Notes under the pieces: model-generated
The model's database searches: none
The model's input: the letters and a program-made list of their open reading frames with translations, nothing else
What the model was told of the DNA's origin: nothing
Shown here: piece after piece, positions 1 through 9,185 of the stretch
Layout: each line of letters opens with the position of its first letter
How positions within the stretch are numbered: the first letter of the stretch is position 1
Program-made: the position numbers and the translations under genes
Assembly: GCF_000243715.2 (NCBI RefSeq)
Contig: NZ_AHMO02000007.1
Span: forward strand, 310,001 to 374,000
DNA from: Leptospira broomii serovar Hurstbridge str. 5399
GTDB lineage: Bacteria; Spirochaetota; Leptospiria; Leptospirales; Leptospiraceae
Length of the DNA stretch: 64,000 nt
Reading direction: 5' to 3'

Positions 1-2
1 AG

Positions 3-725
3 GTTACTTCACCCGAGGTTCCTGCGCTCGGAATGCATGCCGATCCCGAAGCTCCAGACCTACCTTTATTCGAAGTTTTCTCCTCCGATATCGGGCAGAG
101 TAGGATTCGTTTGGAGGTGGCCTATTATGCCAGCGGAACTTTTACTCTGCCGATCACCTGGAAGGATTCGGAAGGCAGGGAAAATTCGTCTAAAGTCGGA
201 CTCCAGGTCGAAACTTCCATACAAGAAAAAGATAAATCGCCGGAGGACGTCCTCCCTCCGGATTCGTTTTCGGGACCGTACGGCTGGAGATTGATCGGTC
301 TGCTGGCCGGACTCACCGCCTTAATTTTAGGAGCACTTTATTCCTATTATCTCCATAAGACTAGAACGAAAGATCCGATGGACGCTATCCTACAAACCGA
401 TCCTTGGATTCAAAAAATCCTTCGGTACGAAAATCGATTAAGCGAATTGATCGAATCTCCGCCGATTCCCGCAAGAGAGTTTTACAGGCTTCTTTCGGGA
501 TACATTCGGGAAGTGGTCTCTAAAAAGCTCGGTTTGCCTACAGGGCATCTTACGGAAACGGAATTATTCGCAAGGATATTCGATTCTTTTTTACTGGACG
601 AGGAAGTAATTCGTGTTTGGGAAAACCGCTTGCGGAAAACGCAATATTCCGCTGAAGAATCATCTCTCACAAAGGGGGAGGCGATCGCGGCTCTGGATTT
701 TTGGAAAGGAGCCCTCGATAAATGA
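3..725 (+). CDS. Bat-operon membrane protein, 5' end outside window
   Basis: The frame is open from the first bases with no stop, so the gene begins upstream and the ATG at 33 is internal. The visible part has a beta-rich extracytoplasmic stretch, one clear membrane helix (about residues 85-105 counted from the internal ATG) and a cytoplasmic helical C-terminus. Proteins of this layout (DUF4381-like) sit between moxR/DUF58 genes and batA in aerotolerance (Bat) operons; that family assignment is from layout and context, not from a diagnostic motif. Its stop overlaps the batA start as ATGA (722-725), which indicates translational coupling. Function is unknown; a membrane scaffold role with the VWA proteins is inference. 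Confidence 0.75.
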   Translation, partial: VTSPEVPALGMHADPEAPDLPLFEVFSSDIGQSRIRLEVAYYASGTFTLPITWKDSEGRENSSKVGLQVETSIQEKDKSPEDVLPPDSFSGPYGWRLIGLLAGLTALILGALYSYYLHKTRTKDPMDAILQTDPWIQKILRYENRLSELIESPPIPAREFYRLLSGYIREVVSKKLGLPTGHLTETELFARIFDSFLLDEEVIRVWENRLRKTQYSAEESSLTKGEAIAALDFWKGALDK

Positions 726-1666
726 ACGAATGGGAGGCGCCATATTACCTTTTTCTACTTTTCCCGATCTGGCTCTGGACGGCGTTCTCCTATTGGGAAA
801 AGAAACCTGCACTAAGTATGGAACTGCGAATTCCCGGAATGGATTCGGTAAGGCGAAATTTTTTACGTGAAACGATTTCGAAATGGTTCCCTCTACTTCG
901 ACCTATTTCGCTAAGTTTGATGACGATTTCATTGGCGGGTCCGGGCCAATATTATCGCTTTCTCCCGAATGAAACAAAAGGCGTCGATATCATGCTCGCC
1001 TTGGATGTGTCCGGTTCGATGTCAAGAAGCCGGGATTTTCTTCCGGATACTCGTTTAGGAGTTTCGAAAAAATTGCTGCGCGAATTTATCCGAAAAAGAC
1101 AGACCGATCGAATCGGCTTGGTCGTGTTTGCCGGCGGGGCATACTTGCAATCTCCTTTGACAAGCGACCGTGCCACTTTGGAGGAGATCCTCGGGGTCGT
1201 AGAAGAGGAAACGGTTCCCGAGCAAGGTACTGCGATCGGAGATGCAGTCATACTTTCCTCATATCGGTTAAGACGTTCTCCTGCTCGATCCAGAATTATC
1301 GTTCTGATTACGGACGGAGTTTCCAACACGGGAAGGATCGATCCTGTCACGGCAACCGAAATTGCGGACGAAATCGGAATAAAAATTTATAGCATCGGAA
1401 TCGGAAAGGAAGACCAATCCTACGAAATTAATTTCGATATTCTTTCGGAGCTGTCCGCCAAAACAGGCGGTATGTTTTATCGAGCGGAGGATACGAGTCA
1501 GCTCCGTGAGGTCCTTGCCGCCATCGATACTTTGGAAAAAGATCCTCTGGCACTTCCTCCGGAAGAGGTAAGGGAGACGGACGCGTTGTATTATTTAATC
1601 GTTTCATTATTGCTTTTGGCCGCGGATTTGTTCGTAAGAACTTGGTTTCTGAGGTATTACGTATGA
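722..1666 (+). CDS. batA: BatA, VWA-domain membrane protein
   Basis: 314 residues. There are two membrane segments near the N-terminus (about 8-26 and 55-80), then a von Willebrand factor A domain with an intact MIDAS motif ([12 protein letters not shown]), the downstream conserved Thr (QGTAIGDA) and the LITDG strand, and finally a C-terminal membrane helix (about 285-305). This is the standard BatA architecture, with the VWA domain outside the cytoplasmic membrane, where it is thought to bind partner proteins through a metal ion. ATGA overlaps link it to both the gene before and batB after. Bat proteins have been proposed to help with envelope or oxidative stress; the biochemical role is not settled. 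Confidence 0.9.
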   Translation: MNEWEAPYYLFLLFPIWLWTAFSYWEKKPALSMELRIPGMDSVRRNFLRETISKWFPLLRPISLSLMTISLAGPGQYYRFLPNETKGVDIMLALDVSGSMSRSRDFLPDTRLGVSKKLLREFIRKRQTDRIGLVVFAGGAYLQSPLTSDRATLEEILGVVEEETVPEQGTAIGDAVILSSYRLRRSPARSRIIVLITDGVSNTGRIDPVTATEIADEIGIKIYSIGIGKEDQSYEINFDILSELSAKTGGMFYRAEDTSQLREVLAAIDTLEKDPLALPPEEVRETDALYYLIVSLLLLAADLFVRTWFLRYYV

Positions 1667-3366
1667 CCGATGAAATTCTACGCGGGCTCCTAATCGGTAT
1701 CGGGGTTATCTACTTTATATACGTTCTTGCAAGAGTCGTATTTTATTTCTTTTGGCGGAACTGGGTATCTAAATATCCGGGACTACGTAGAGAAGCTAGT
1801 CTTCCTCCCGTATTTCTTATCGTATCGAGACTGATTTGTATCGGCTTGGCATTGATTCTTTGCGCTATGAGCTTTCAACAGAATGCGGGACCCAAGTCTA
1901 AGGAAGAGGAGACATTGTACGGCGTGGATTTTCTCTTTCTGGTGGATGTAAGCCTTTCGATGCAGGCAATAGATACATCGCCCACGCGACTCGTTAGGGC
2001 AAAGGAAACGATTTTGAGAATTCTTCCCGGGTTGTCCGGGAATCGGTTCGGCATGATCGTCTTTGCTGCAACCCCGTTCGTATATTGCCCGATGACTTCG
2101 GACGTAAACGCCTTTGCCGATTACGTCCGCGGATTGGATGTGGATATGGTCGGAGATCGAGGAACGGATTTAGACGCAGCTTTTCGGAAGGCAGAAGAAG
2201 TCTTACAATCCAATCGAGTCTTTCGTAGTCGAGCCGTTGTTTTGATTACCGACGGGGAAGATATTCAAAATCCTGGAGTCTTTCGGTTCCCGGCCGATTT
2301 AATCGTTTGGTCTGTGGGAACTTTGGAGGGAGGTCCGATCGCATATAAGGAAGAGGGGGCCGTTTTAAACGGGTATCTAACCCGAGACGGTTCATTAGCG
2401 CCCTACGAAAATTCTCCCGGAGTAGTTCGCACAAAGGCAAACGAATCGTTTCTGAGATCTCTGGCGGAAGCGAACGGCGGAGAATTTCTTTCCTTGAATA
2501 GAACAAGTCCTAGCTCTGCCGATCTGATTGAAAGAGTCCGTTTCATGGATAAGAACGCCAGTAAGAGAGTGAAAGATTTAAGGAGAGCGGAGGGGTATAG
2601 AAATTTCCTTTTACCGGCTTTTTTGCTATTATTATTCGATTTTATCGTTTTGGAAGCGTGGGGTAAATATTCCAAATTACTTCGTTGGAAATTTTTGTCA
2701 GTCGTTCTGATACTTTACGGTTTTATGATGGGTACGGGAACTTTAGGCGCGGTGGAATTGGATCCCGGAGGTAATAGGATTCAGGAAGGAAACGAAGCCT
2801 ACGAAGAGGGAAATTTTCCGGGAGCCATCGAAAGGTACAACGAGGCGGAATCTTATTTTCCCGGCGATCCTAGATTAGAATTCAATCGAGGAACTTCGAA
2901 GTATAAGACCGGCGATTTGGATACTGCTTTACGACATTTTGAAAAAGCGTTAGAATCGAAAGACACTCAACTTAGATCCAAAGCTTATTTTAATTTAGGC
3001 AACACCTATCTCCGATTAGGTGATCGAAAAAAAGCCGCGGAAAGTTTTTTAAGATCCTTGAAGGAAAATCCTAAACAGGAGGCTGCTAGAAAAAATTTAG
3101 AGTGGCTGCGGAAGCTTCCTCCTCCGCAAAAGAAAGAGTCTTCGAATTCCGGAAATCAAAATAATCAAGGGAAACCAAAAAGCGAAAGCAGACAACAAGA
3201 ACCGGAAGAGAACGGAGCGGGCGGTCAATCGGCGAAGAGAAAAGATAAAAAGAGGGATCAAAAATCCAAATCGGAGTCGGATCTGGAGAGAATGATGGAT
3301 TCCTTGGATTTGGACGCGGTGAAACGAAAAAGCATCGGTTCCAGAAATCGGGAGGTTTTTTGGTGA
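1663..3366 (+). CDS. batB: BatB-BatC fusion: VWA domain plus TPR repeats
   Basis: 567 residues from the ATG at 1663, which overlaps the batA stop as ATGA; an in-frame TTG at 1642 is less likely. Order of parts: two N-terminal membrane helices, VWA domain with MIDAS ([10 protein letters not shown], conserved Thr in [15 protein letters not shown]), membrane helix near 315-335, a second hydrophobic segment near 350, then three or so TPR units (about 375-490, for example [18 protein letters not shown] and [18 protein letters not shown]). The C-terminal tail is rich in Lys, Glu, Ser and Gln and looks disordered. In many bacteria BatB and BatC are separate; the fusion places the TPR scaffold on the same chain as the VWA domain. 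Role as for batA: envelope complex, partners unknown. Confidence 0.88.
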   Translation: MTDEILRGLLIGIGVIYFIYVLARVVFYFFWRNWVSKYPGLRREASLPPVFLIVSRLICIGLALILCAMSFQQNAGPKSKEEETLYGVDFLFLVDVSLSMQAIDTSPTRLVRAKETILRILPGLSGNRFGMIVFAATPFVYCPMTSDVNAFADYVRGLDVDMVGDRGTDLDAAFRKAEEVLQSNRVFRSRAVVLITDGEDIQNPGVFRFPADLIVWSVGTLEGGPIAYKEEGAVLNGYLTRDGSLAPYENSPGVVRTKANESFLRSLAEANGGEFLSLNRTSPSSADLIERVRFMDKNASKRVKDLRRAEGYRNFLLPAFLLLLFDFIVLEAWGKYSKLLRWKFLSVVLILYGFMMGTGTLGAVELDPGGNRIQEGNEAYEEGNFPGAIERYNEAESYFPGDPRLEFNRGTSKYKTGDLDTALRHFEKALESKDTQLRSKAYFNLGNTYLRLGDRKKAAESFLRSLKENPKQEAARKNLEWLRKLPPPQKKESSNSGNQNNQGKPKSESRQQEPEENGAGGQSAKRKDKKRDQKSKSESDLERMMDSLDLDAVKRKSIGSRNREVFW

Positions 3367-4964
3367 ACCGATATCGTATCATTTTATTGTTCATTTTCTT
3401 TTCCTTTCCCGTACTTGCGGGAGAACCTAGATTTTATCTTAGCCAATCGCGCGCAGAGTTGGGAGATCCGGTGTTTGCCGTCTTTGAATTGGAGGGAGGC
3501 GCACAGGTTCGGATCCTAGAAAAAGAATTTCAAGGAAAGGGAATCAAAGCGGTTTATTGGGGGATGGAAGATAATACGACCATCTTGAACTATAAAGCGT
3601 ACCGGAAGAAATTACTCAAATACAGACTAGTCGTTTCAGCTCCGGGAAGGTACGAAGTACCGGAAATAGGGTTGGAAGTGGACGGGAAAAAAGTTCATTC
3701 CGGCGTCCTTGCGGTGGAATTCGGAACTAAACGTTCGTCTCCTCGGGGTCCCGGTTCCATTTGGAGTCGGTTTTTCTCGAATGAAAGCGATCAAGGACCG
3801 GCGGATGAAAATCTAAAAGTCGTCTTCCAATTGGATAAGAAAGAGGTCTGGACAGGTCAACCAGTATTAGGATTTTTTACATTATATTATAGAGATATAG
3901 TGCGTCCCTATTTCGATAGGGACCCTTCCAGTTCGATCGAATTTCCTTATTTCAGAAGCGAGATTCTGTCCGGGATGAGTTTGAACATTCCCGAAGCCGT
4001 GGTATACGAAGGCTTAGTTTACGAGACTTTCCCTTACAATAAAGAATTCTTCATATTAACGCCTTTAAAGTCGGGAGAATATTCCTTGGGTTCGACCTCG
4101 TTTCATTTGGAAGGCCAACTTCAATCCTATTTTCATATGAGAACGTTGCGTAGCATTCCCGGTAAGATTCACGTTAGGCCCTTGCCGAGTCCGTCGTTTG
4201 CAAACTTCGGAGGAGCTGTCGGAAAATTTCAAATCGAAACGAAAGATGCACCCGAAGAAGCGCCGGAAGGGGAGCCTTTTCTTTTCAAAATAGTCATCAA
4301 GGGGAAGGGAAACCTCGCGCCTGTCCAGGATCCGATTCGAGAAGGGTGTGGTCGGATCGATTGTTTTCCGGAAATTACGTTGGTTCAATCTTCTCCGCAG
4401 AGAGAATTTAAGGAATTAGATCCCGGCGAGTACGGATTTAGCTTAAACTATTCTTATGTATATTCGGCCTTGCCGAGTAAACAAGGACTTTGGAATCCGG
4501 GAAAACTCCCTTTCGTTTTTTTTGATCCTTACTCGAGCCGCTATTCGGAAGTTTCAATTCGGTTACCCGCGGTAAAAATAGGCCCGCCTTCTTTGAAGGC
4601 TGCGGAACCTATTCATGAAACTTCCGAAATTATAAAAGTAAAAACGGTAATTCTGGTAGCTCTTTTCTTAGGGATTGCCGGAGCGGTCACTGTCTGGTTT
4701 TTCCGTTTGCGTAAAGTTCGGGGGCATGAAGAATTATTGAAACGGCTTGACGACTGGATCGGTTCTAAAAGAGGTTTGGTATTGAAGCATTCGATTCTTG
4801 CCAAGGGCATCTCGGAAGACGAGGCTTCTTTATTGATAGGTTGGAAATCCGAATCGAGCTCTTTGGTCGCTCTATATCCGAAGCTCGACTCCGTTTCAAA
4901 AATCTATCTGCTCCGGTCGGCAGAGCTGATCCTTGGCGATGTACAACAAAAGGAACCCTTATGA
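3363..4964 (+). CDS. batD: BatD, membrane-anchored Bat complex protein
   Basis: 533 residues starting at GTG 3363, whose TGA overlaps the batB stop (GTGA); a TTG one codon earlier is possible. It has a cleavable-looking signal peptide ([15 protein letters not shown]), a long beta-rich extracytoplasmic region expected of the BatD/oxygen-tolerance family, a single membrane helix close to the C-terminus ([19 protein letters not shown], about 425-445) and a cytoplasmic tail of about 90 residues. Its stop overlaps the start of htpG as ATGA (4961-4964), so the Bat genes and htpG seem to be one coupled transcript. Confidence 0.87.
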   Translation: MNRYRIILLFIFFSFPVLAGEPRFYLSQSRAELGDPVFAVFELEGGAQVRILEKEFQGKGIKAVYWGMEDNTTILNYKAYRKKLLKYRLVVSAPGRYEVPEIGLEVDGKKVHSGVLAVEFGTKRSSPRGPGSIWSRFFSNESDQGPADENLKVVFQLDKKEVWTGQPVLGFFTLYYRDIVRPYFDRDPSSSIEFPYFRSEILSGMSLNIPEAVVYEGLVYETFPYNKEFFILTPLKSGEYSLGSTSFHLEGQLQSYFHMRTLRSIPGKIHVRPLPSPSFANFGGAVGKFQIETKDAPEEAPEGEPFLFKIVIKGKGNLAPVQDPIREGCGRIDCFPEITLVQSSPQREFKELDPGEYGFSLNYSYVYSALPSKQGLWNPGKLPFVFFDPYSSRYSEVSIRLPAVKIGPPSLKAAEPIHETSEIIKVKTVILVALFLGIAGAVTVWFFRLRKVRGHEELLKRLDDWIGSKRGLVLKHSILAKGISEDEASLLIGWKSESSSLVALYPKLDSVSKIYLLRSAELILGDVQQKEPL

Positions 4965-6690
4965 GCGAAGAAATTAAAGGCAGAATCTCCGTAGAGACGG
5001 AAAACATTTTTCCGATCATTAAGAAATGGTTGTATTCGGAAAAAGATATTTTTTTACGAGAATTGGTTTCCAATGCGTGCGACGCGATCGCCAAACTTAA
5101 AAAAGTGTCTTTAAGCGAAGAGTTCGACGGTGGCACGGATTACAAAATCGATATAGACTTCGATCAACATGAAAGAACCGTAACGATCGAAGACAACGGA
5201 ATCGGAATGACCGACGAAGAGGTCAGCAAGTATATCAATCAAATCGCTTTTTCCGGAGCGGAAGAGTTCGTTAAAAAGTACCAAAGTGAAGGCGACAAAC
5301 CTGAAATCATAGGTCATTTCGGGCTAGGTTTCTATTCCAGTTTCATGGTATCCGCAAAAGTGAGAATAGAAACCAAATCGTATCGGAAGGGTAGCGTCGG
5401 CGTTACTTGGGAAAGCGAATCCGGTACGGACTTTACTCTTAAAACGAACGAGAAAACCGGTCGAGGCACCAAGATTACTTTATTCTTGGACGGTGATTCC
5501 GGGGAATTCCTAGATGCGTGGAAGTTAAAGGAACTGGTCCGAAAATATTGTGACTTCCTACCGGTCTCGATTTTCGTAAAAGGGGAGCAGGCCAATAAAA
5601 AGACCCCTCTCTGGAGCGAACAACCTTCCGCCTCCAAGGAATTTTATATTTTCCAAAGCTTAAGCATGAGCTGGATGCGAATCGAATGGGGATAAAACTC
5701 TATTGTAATCACGTATTCGTTAGCGACGAGGCGAAAGAATTGGTTCCTCAATTTTTGACCGTATTGCAAGGAACTTTAGACGTACCGGATCTTCCTCTGA
5801 ACGTATCCCGTTCTTATCTACAAAACGATCCTTTGGTTAAAAAAATATCCGCTCATATCGTCAAGAAAGTGGCTGATAAACTCCAGGAGGAATTTAAGAG
5901 AGATTCGGAGAATTTTCAAAAGAATTGGGATGAGATTTCCCTTTTTGTAAAATACGGTTTAATGACCGACGAAAAATTCTACGAAGCCGCCAAGGATCTG
6001 GTGTTCTTTCGTTCTTCAAACGGAGAACTCACGAAATTAGAAGACTACGTTTCTAGAAACAAAGAGAAAAATTCTGGAACGGTGTATTATGCCAATGAAA
6101 CCGAATTATCGTCGGTTTATATGGATCTTCTAAAATCCCAGGGGCTCGAAGCGATTTTAGTGGATTCGAGAATCGACAATCACTTCCTACAGTTTTTAGA
6201 GAGTAAAAATCAGGATTGGAAATTTCAGAGGGTCGATTCTGAGCTAGCGGAACAAACATTGGACAAGGATGCCAGTCCTAGTTTGGCCGATTCGGAAAAC
6301 AAAACCGAAGAGGAGCGATTAAAGGAGATCTTCGATAAAGCGATCGCTCGCGGAGGCGTGGAGATCCGTACCGAAGCCCTAAAATCCGAGGATGTTCCTG
6401 CAGTGATTTTATTACCCGAGCATCTGCGTAGATTGGCGGAAATGGGCCAAATTTACGGTCAGAAATCCACCGATTTATTAAAGAGCCATACTCTTCTGAT
6501 CAACCGCAAGTCCAGACTGATACGTAATATTCTGAGTACGAGTAAGGGCGTTTGCCCGGAGCGCGCGGAACTGCTAGCCAGATCGGTCTATGACATGGCT
6601 CTTTTAGGGGCCAAGTTGTTAGGCGAAGAGGAAGTTTCCGAGATGCTTCGTAGGGAACGTACTCTTTTGGAAGAACTTTCCGCAGGATAA
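4961..6690 (+). pseudogene. htpG: htpG (Hsp90 chaperone) with internal deletion and frameshift
   Basis: The 5' frame from ATG 4961 encodes the Hsp90 ATPase domain with its signature motifs ([32 protein letters not shown]) and runs normally to WSEQPS, then reads out of frame and stops at 5693-5695. The second frame resumes at about 5638 with [18 protein letters not shown] and continues through the rest of the middle and C-terminal domains to 6690. About 35 residues that Hsp90 proteins carry between these points (the KEFYK...FNLKG stretch of the middle domain) are absent. So roughly 100 bases are missing and the frame is shifted. The coding sense is otherwise clean, so inactivation is recent or this is an assembly error. 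If real, only a truncated N-terminal ATPase fragment would be made. Confidence 0.85.
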
Positions 6691-6705
6691 AAAGCGGGAA
6701 AAAAT

Positions 6706-6724
6706 GGGGGGAAAAACGCCCCCC
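6706..6724 (+). other. G6/C6 stem-loop after htpG
   Basis: GGGGGG at 6706-6711 pairs with CCCCCC at 6719-6724 around a short A-rich loop, 15 bases after the htpG stop. The stem is strong but no T-run follows, so it may be a transcript 3' end stabiliser or weak terminator rather than a textbook intrinsic terminator. Confidence 0.45.
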
Positions 6725-6750
6725 TGTCCGATATCTTTATTGGTACCGGT

Positions 6751-7281
6751 ATGCCGACACCGCTTTTATCGATCATTACTCTATTTGCAGTTCTGGGATT
6801 GTTCCCTATCTTTGCGCAAACTCAAAATCCCAAGGAAGCAATTTCCGGGGCGGAAGAAGGGGCGGAGATTCATCAGGACGGCAAATCGTTAGACCGGGAA
6901 TATTACGAATATTATTTTAAGACTCTTCCCAATACCGACATTGTCGAAAAAGCCAAGTTAGAGTACAATTTAATCAGGCATTTAAAGTTGGAATTGCGCA
7001 AGCGTGACGCCGTGAAAATGACTCCCGAGGAATTAAAGAAAGTGACCTCGGCTGCGGTTCGGTACGAAAGGGTTTTCGAAGATTCCATCTGGATGCGCGG
7101 AATTCGGAATCAAATGAAATACATAAAATTCAAAGATTATATGTATGTAATCATTTATGAAAAATATTATTGTTTTATTTCGTACGAAATGAATCCGTCC
7201 AGATACATACAAGAGCCGTTTCAGGTTCAATTGATATTCCAGAAGGAAAATCCGTTCAATACTATTCTGCCTGCGCCTTAA
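6751..7281 (+). CDS. Secreted protein of unknown function
   Basis: 176 residues with a signal peptide (LLSIITLFAVLGLFPIFAQ, cleavage probably after the Ala-Gln region near 22-24; no lipobox cysteine). The mature part is charged and helical in its first half, then Tyr-rich and beta-like (YMYVIIYEKYYCFISYEM). I do not recognise a family. Its last 20 bases overlap the 3' end of the opposite-strand gene at 7262-7759. Confidence 0.7.
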   Translation: MPTPLLSIITLFAVLGLFPIFAQTQNPKEAISGAEEGAEIHQDGKSLDREYYEYYFKTLPNTDIVEKAKLEYNLIRHLKLELRKRDAVKMTPEELKKVTSAAVRYERVFEDSIWMRGIRNQMKYIKFKDYMYVIIYEKYYCFISYEMNPSRYIQEPFQVQLIFQKENPFNTILPAP

Positions 7282-7759
7282 AAGCTCGATAATAAAGTCC
7301 TAGTCCGATCAGAACTAGAGAATATAGGATTCCGCCCAGGAATAATTCCTCTAAAAAATGAAAGCTCGGTATCGGAGCCTTATTCCCGACAATCCGAGAT
7401 ATTACCTTGGGCTTTCCTAGACTGAACCAGGTTTGTCTTCGTACCGTTATGGTATCTCCGACTCGCATTCTTCGATTAGTCATCTCGTCGACTTCTTCCG
7501 TTACTTCGTGTTTTTTACCTATTTCATCCGGAACCAGATACGTATAGAGATGTACCGTTCTTCCCAATTTCTCCAATCGGGTATTTTCCATTAATACTCC
7601 GAACTCTCTCGGTCCGGACGAAGATAGGGAAGCATAGACCGCTTCCATATTCTGATTCTCCCAGTAAACGATTCCGAAAAGAGGGAGAAAAAATGCGAAA
7701 GAACCCCAACCTAAAACGAAGAGAATCCTGAAAAATGGAGTGGAGGAGGTTTTATTCAT
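7262..7759 (-). CDS. DUF3592-like two-TM membrane protein
   Basis: 165 residues: membrane helix at about 10-32, a periplasmic domain with a tract resembling the DUF3592 fold (a strand-rich core, then RRMRVGDTITVRRQTW, which reads like the conserved 'G-D-x-V-x-V-x-Y' region), and a second membrane helix at about 140-160. This assignment is by overall layout and is tentative. It converges on and overlaps the secreted-protein gene at 6751 by 20 bases. Function unknown. Confidence 0.7.
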   Translation of the reverse strand: MNKTSSTPFFRILFVLGWGSFAFFLPLFGIVYWENQNMEAVYASLSSSGPREFGVLMENTRLEKLGRTVHLYTYLVPDEIGKKHEVTEEVDEMTNRRMRVGDTITVRRQTWFSLGKPKVISRIVGNKAPIPSFHFLEELFLGGILYSLVLIGLGLYYRAFKAQAE

Positions 7760-7870
7760 TCCGGAAAAAAATCGATTTCGGGTTCAGAGTAAGATTGGAT
7801 ACGATCGCGATTATTACAACAAAGTTTCCCGGTATGTGGAAAGTAAAAAATGTTCGTGAAGCTGTCTAAA

Positions 7871-8215
7871 TTATTTCAGGCAGGCGGCAATAGCGTCTTC
7901 TTCTTTTTCGAAGTGAGCAAACGGTTTCCATAGCCCTAAGAGATTAAAGATTTGGATCACCTTTTCTCCCGCTTCCGTAAGAATCAATTTTTTGCCTTCC
8001 TGAGTTAATCGGTTCTTTAATTCGAAAATCGCGCGGATTCCTGAACTGGAAATATATTTCAAATCGGACAGATTTAATATCGTATTATGGGCGTGTGTGA
8101 CTTCCAATACCTTTTCCTTGAATTGGGGAAAGGTAGATTCGTCCAGACGACCGGAAACTAAGTACACCTTAATCGAACTTCCTGCGTCTTGTTCTAGGAT
8201 GGTTAAACTATCCAT
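7871..8215 (-). CDS. STAS-domain anti-sigma-factor antagonist
   Basis: 114 residues covering a whole SpoIIAA-like STAS domain: [10 protein letters not shown], then [16 protein letters not shown], where the Ser before Gly-Ile is the expected phosphorylation site, and an acidic C-terminal helix. Proteins of this family bind a serine-kinase anti-sigma factor unless phosphorylated. The ATG at 8215 overlaps the 3' end of the NAD-kinase-like gene by 8 bases, so the two are translated together, and a SpoIIE-type phosphatase that could dephosphorylate it lies upstream in the same operon. No cognate kinase is in this window. Confidence 0.85.
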   Translation of the reverse strand: MDSLTILEQDAGSSIKVYLVSGRLDESTFPQFKEKVLEVTHAHNTILNLSDLKYISSSGIRAIFELKNRLTQEGKKLILTEAGEKVIQIFNLLGLWKPFAHFEKEEDAIAACLK

Positions 8216-9110
8216 TTTTTTTCACAACCACTTGCAATCGTTTGGGAGATACGGAAAAGTCGGCTTTCGCGCCTGGCGGAAAATCATAAATTCGCTCGGC
8301 TAAGGAGTCGATCGAAATCCCGCCCCACATTTCGGAAATAAGACGAAATGATTCCTTTACCGTAAAATGATCCAATTTGTATTTTACGTTTTCCTTCTTT
8401 CGAAGTTCCCTACAGTACACTTTGAAATATGGCTTCTGCTTGTCAAAACTTACGTCTCTATTTTCGCAAGACATAACCCAGCCCGTAGAACCCGCTCCAG
8501 TGTAAACCAACAAACCGGAACATTTCTGCTCTTCTACCGACCCTTCGTGGGAAATTAGGAATCGGCTGGTTAAATCCGGGCTATTATTTCGAATCGAAAT
8601 TTCGCTGATTCCTTGGAAGGTTTTAACGGTTCTTCCGTCCGGATATTCGATCCTAACGTTAATTAAAGGCCATTGTTCGATTTTTACATCCGTCCAGTTC
8701 TGCCTTAAAGATTCTTCGATATCGTTTACATGGAAAGAAAGCAGGGCTCCGACGGAAGTCGCCGGGTCGGAATTACAACCTAAGACTAAGTTCTCCACGG
8801 TGTGGTGCGCCACGTACGTGAAATGATTGTCTCCTCCTAACGCGATTACGAGTTCGAATGCCGAGATATCTATCGTATCCAAACCTTCCCGAAAAATCAG
8901 AGTCGCATTCGGGAATAGCCTCTTTATATCTTCCCGACTTTTAACTTGCCTAATGTGAGATTCGTAAACTCTATCAAAGGAATTATTTTGGAGCGAGGCG
9001 ATCCGTTTGTATTCTTCGAGCGAACCGTAAGTTTCCACATCCAATTCGTATTTAGTCCGTTTAATCACGACCAAAACGGATCGCAAACGTTGTAGCGTTT
9101 CGAGCGGCAT
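8208..9110 (-). CDS. Atypical NAD-kinase-like protein
   Basis: 300 residues. The ATP-NAD kinase fold is suggested by the nucleotide-binding motif [11 protein letters not shown] (canonical GGDGT), by [12 protein letters not shown] after it, and by the glycine-rich loop [14 protein letters not shown] that matches the family's T-x-x-G-S-T-A/G motif. The Gly-Thr after the catalytic Asp is replaced by Asn-His, so activity or substrate may differ; it most resembles the divergent NADK2-type branch. It sits between a SpoIIE phosphatase gene and a STAS gene, overlapping the latter by 8 bases, so a role linked to the partner-switch pathway is plausible but unproven. Confidence 0.7.
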   Translation of the reverse strand: MPLETLQRLRSVLVVIKRTKYELDVETYGSLEEYKRIASLQNNSFDRVYESHIRQVKSREDIKRLFPNATLIFREGLDTIDISAFELVIALGGDNHFTYVAHHTVENLVLGCNSDPATSVGALLSFHVNDIEESLRQNWTDVKIEQWPLINVRIEYPDGRTVKTFQGISEISIRNNSPDLTSRFLISHEGSVEEQKCSGLLVYTGAGSTGWVMSCENRDVSFDKQKPYFKVYCRELRKKENVKYKLDHFTVKESFRLISEMWGGISIDSLAERIYDFPPGAKADFSVSPKRLQVVVKKNG

Positions 9111-9185
9111 CGTTTACCAATATCAAATCGGTTTCCGCCGGTCGGAAACGAAAAAAAGTCTTTTGGGCAGAAAACTCCGGCGCTT

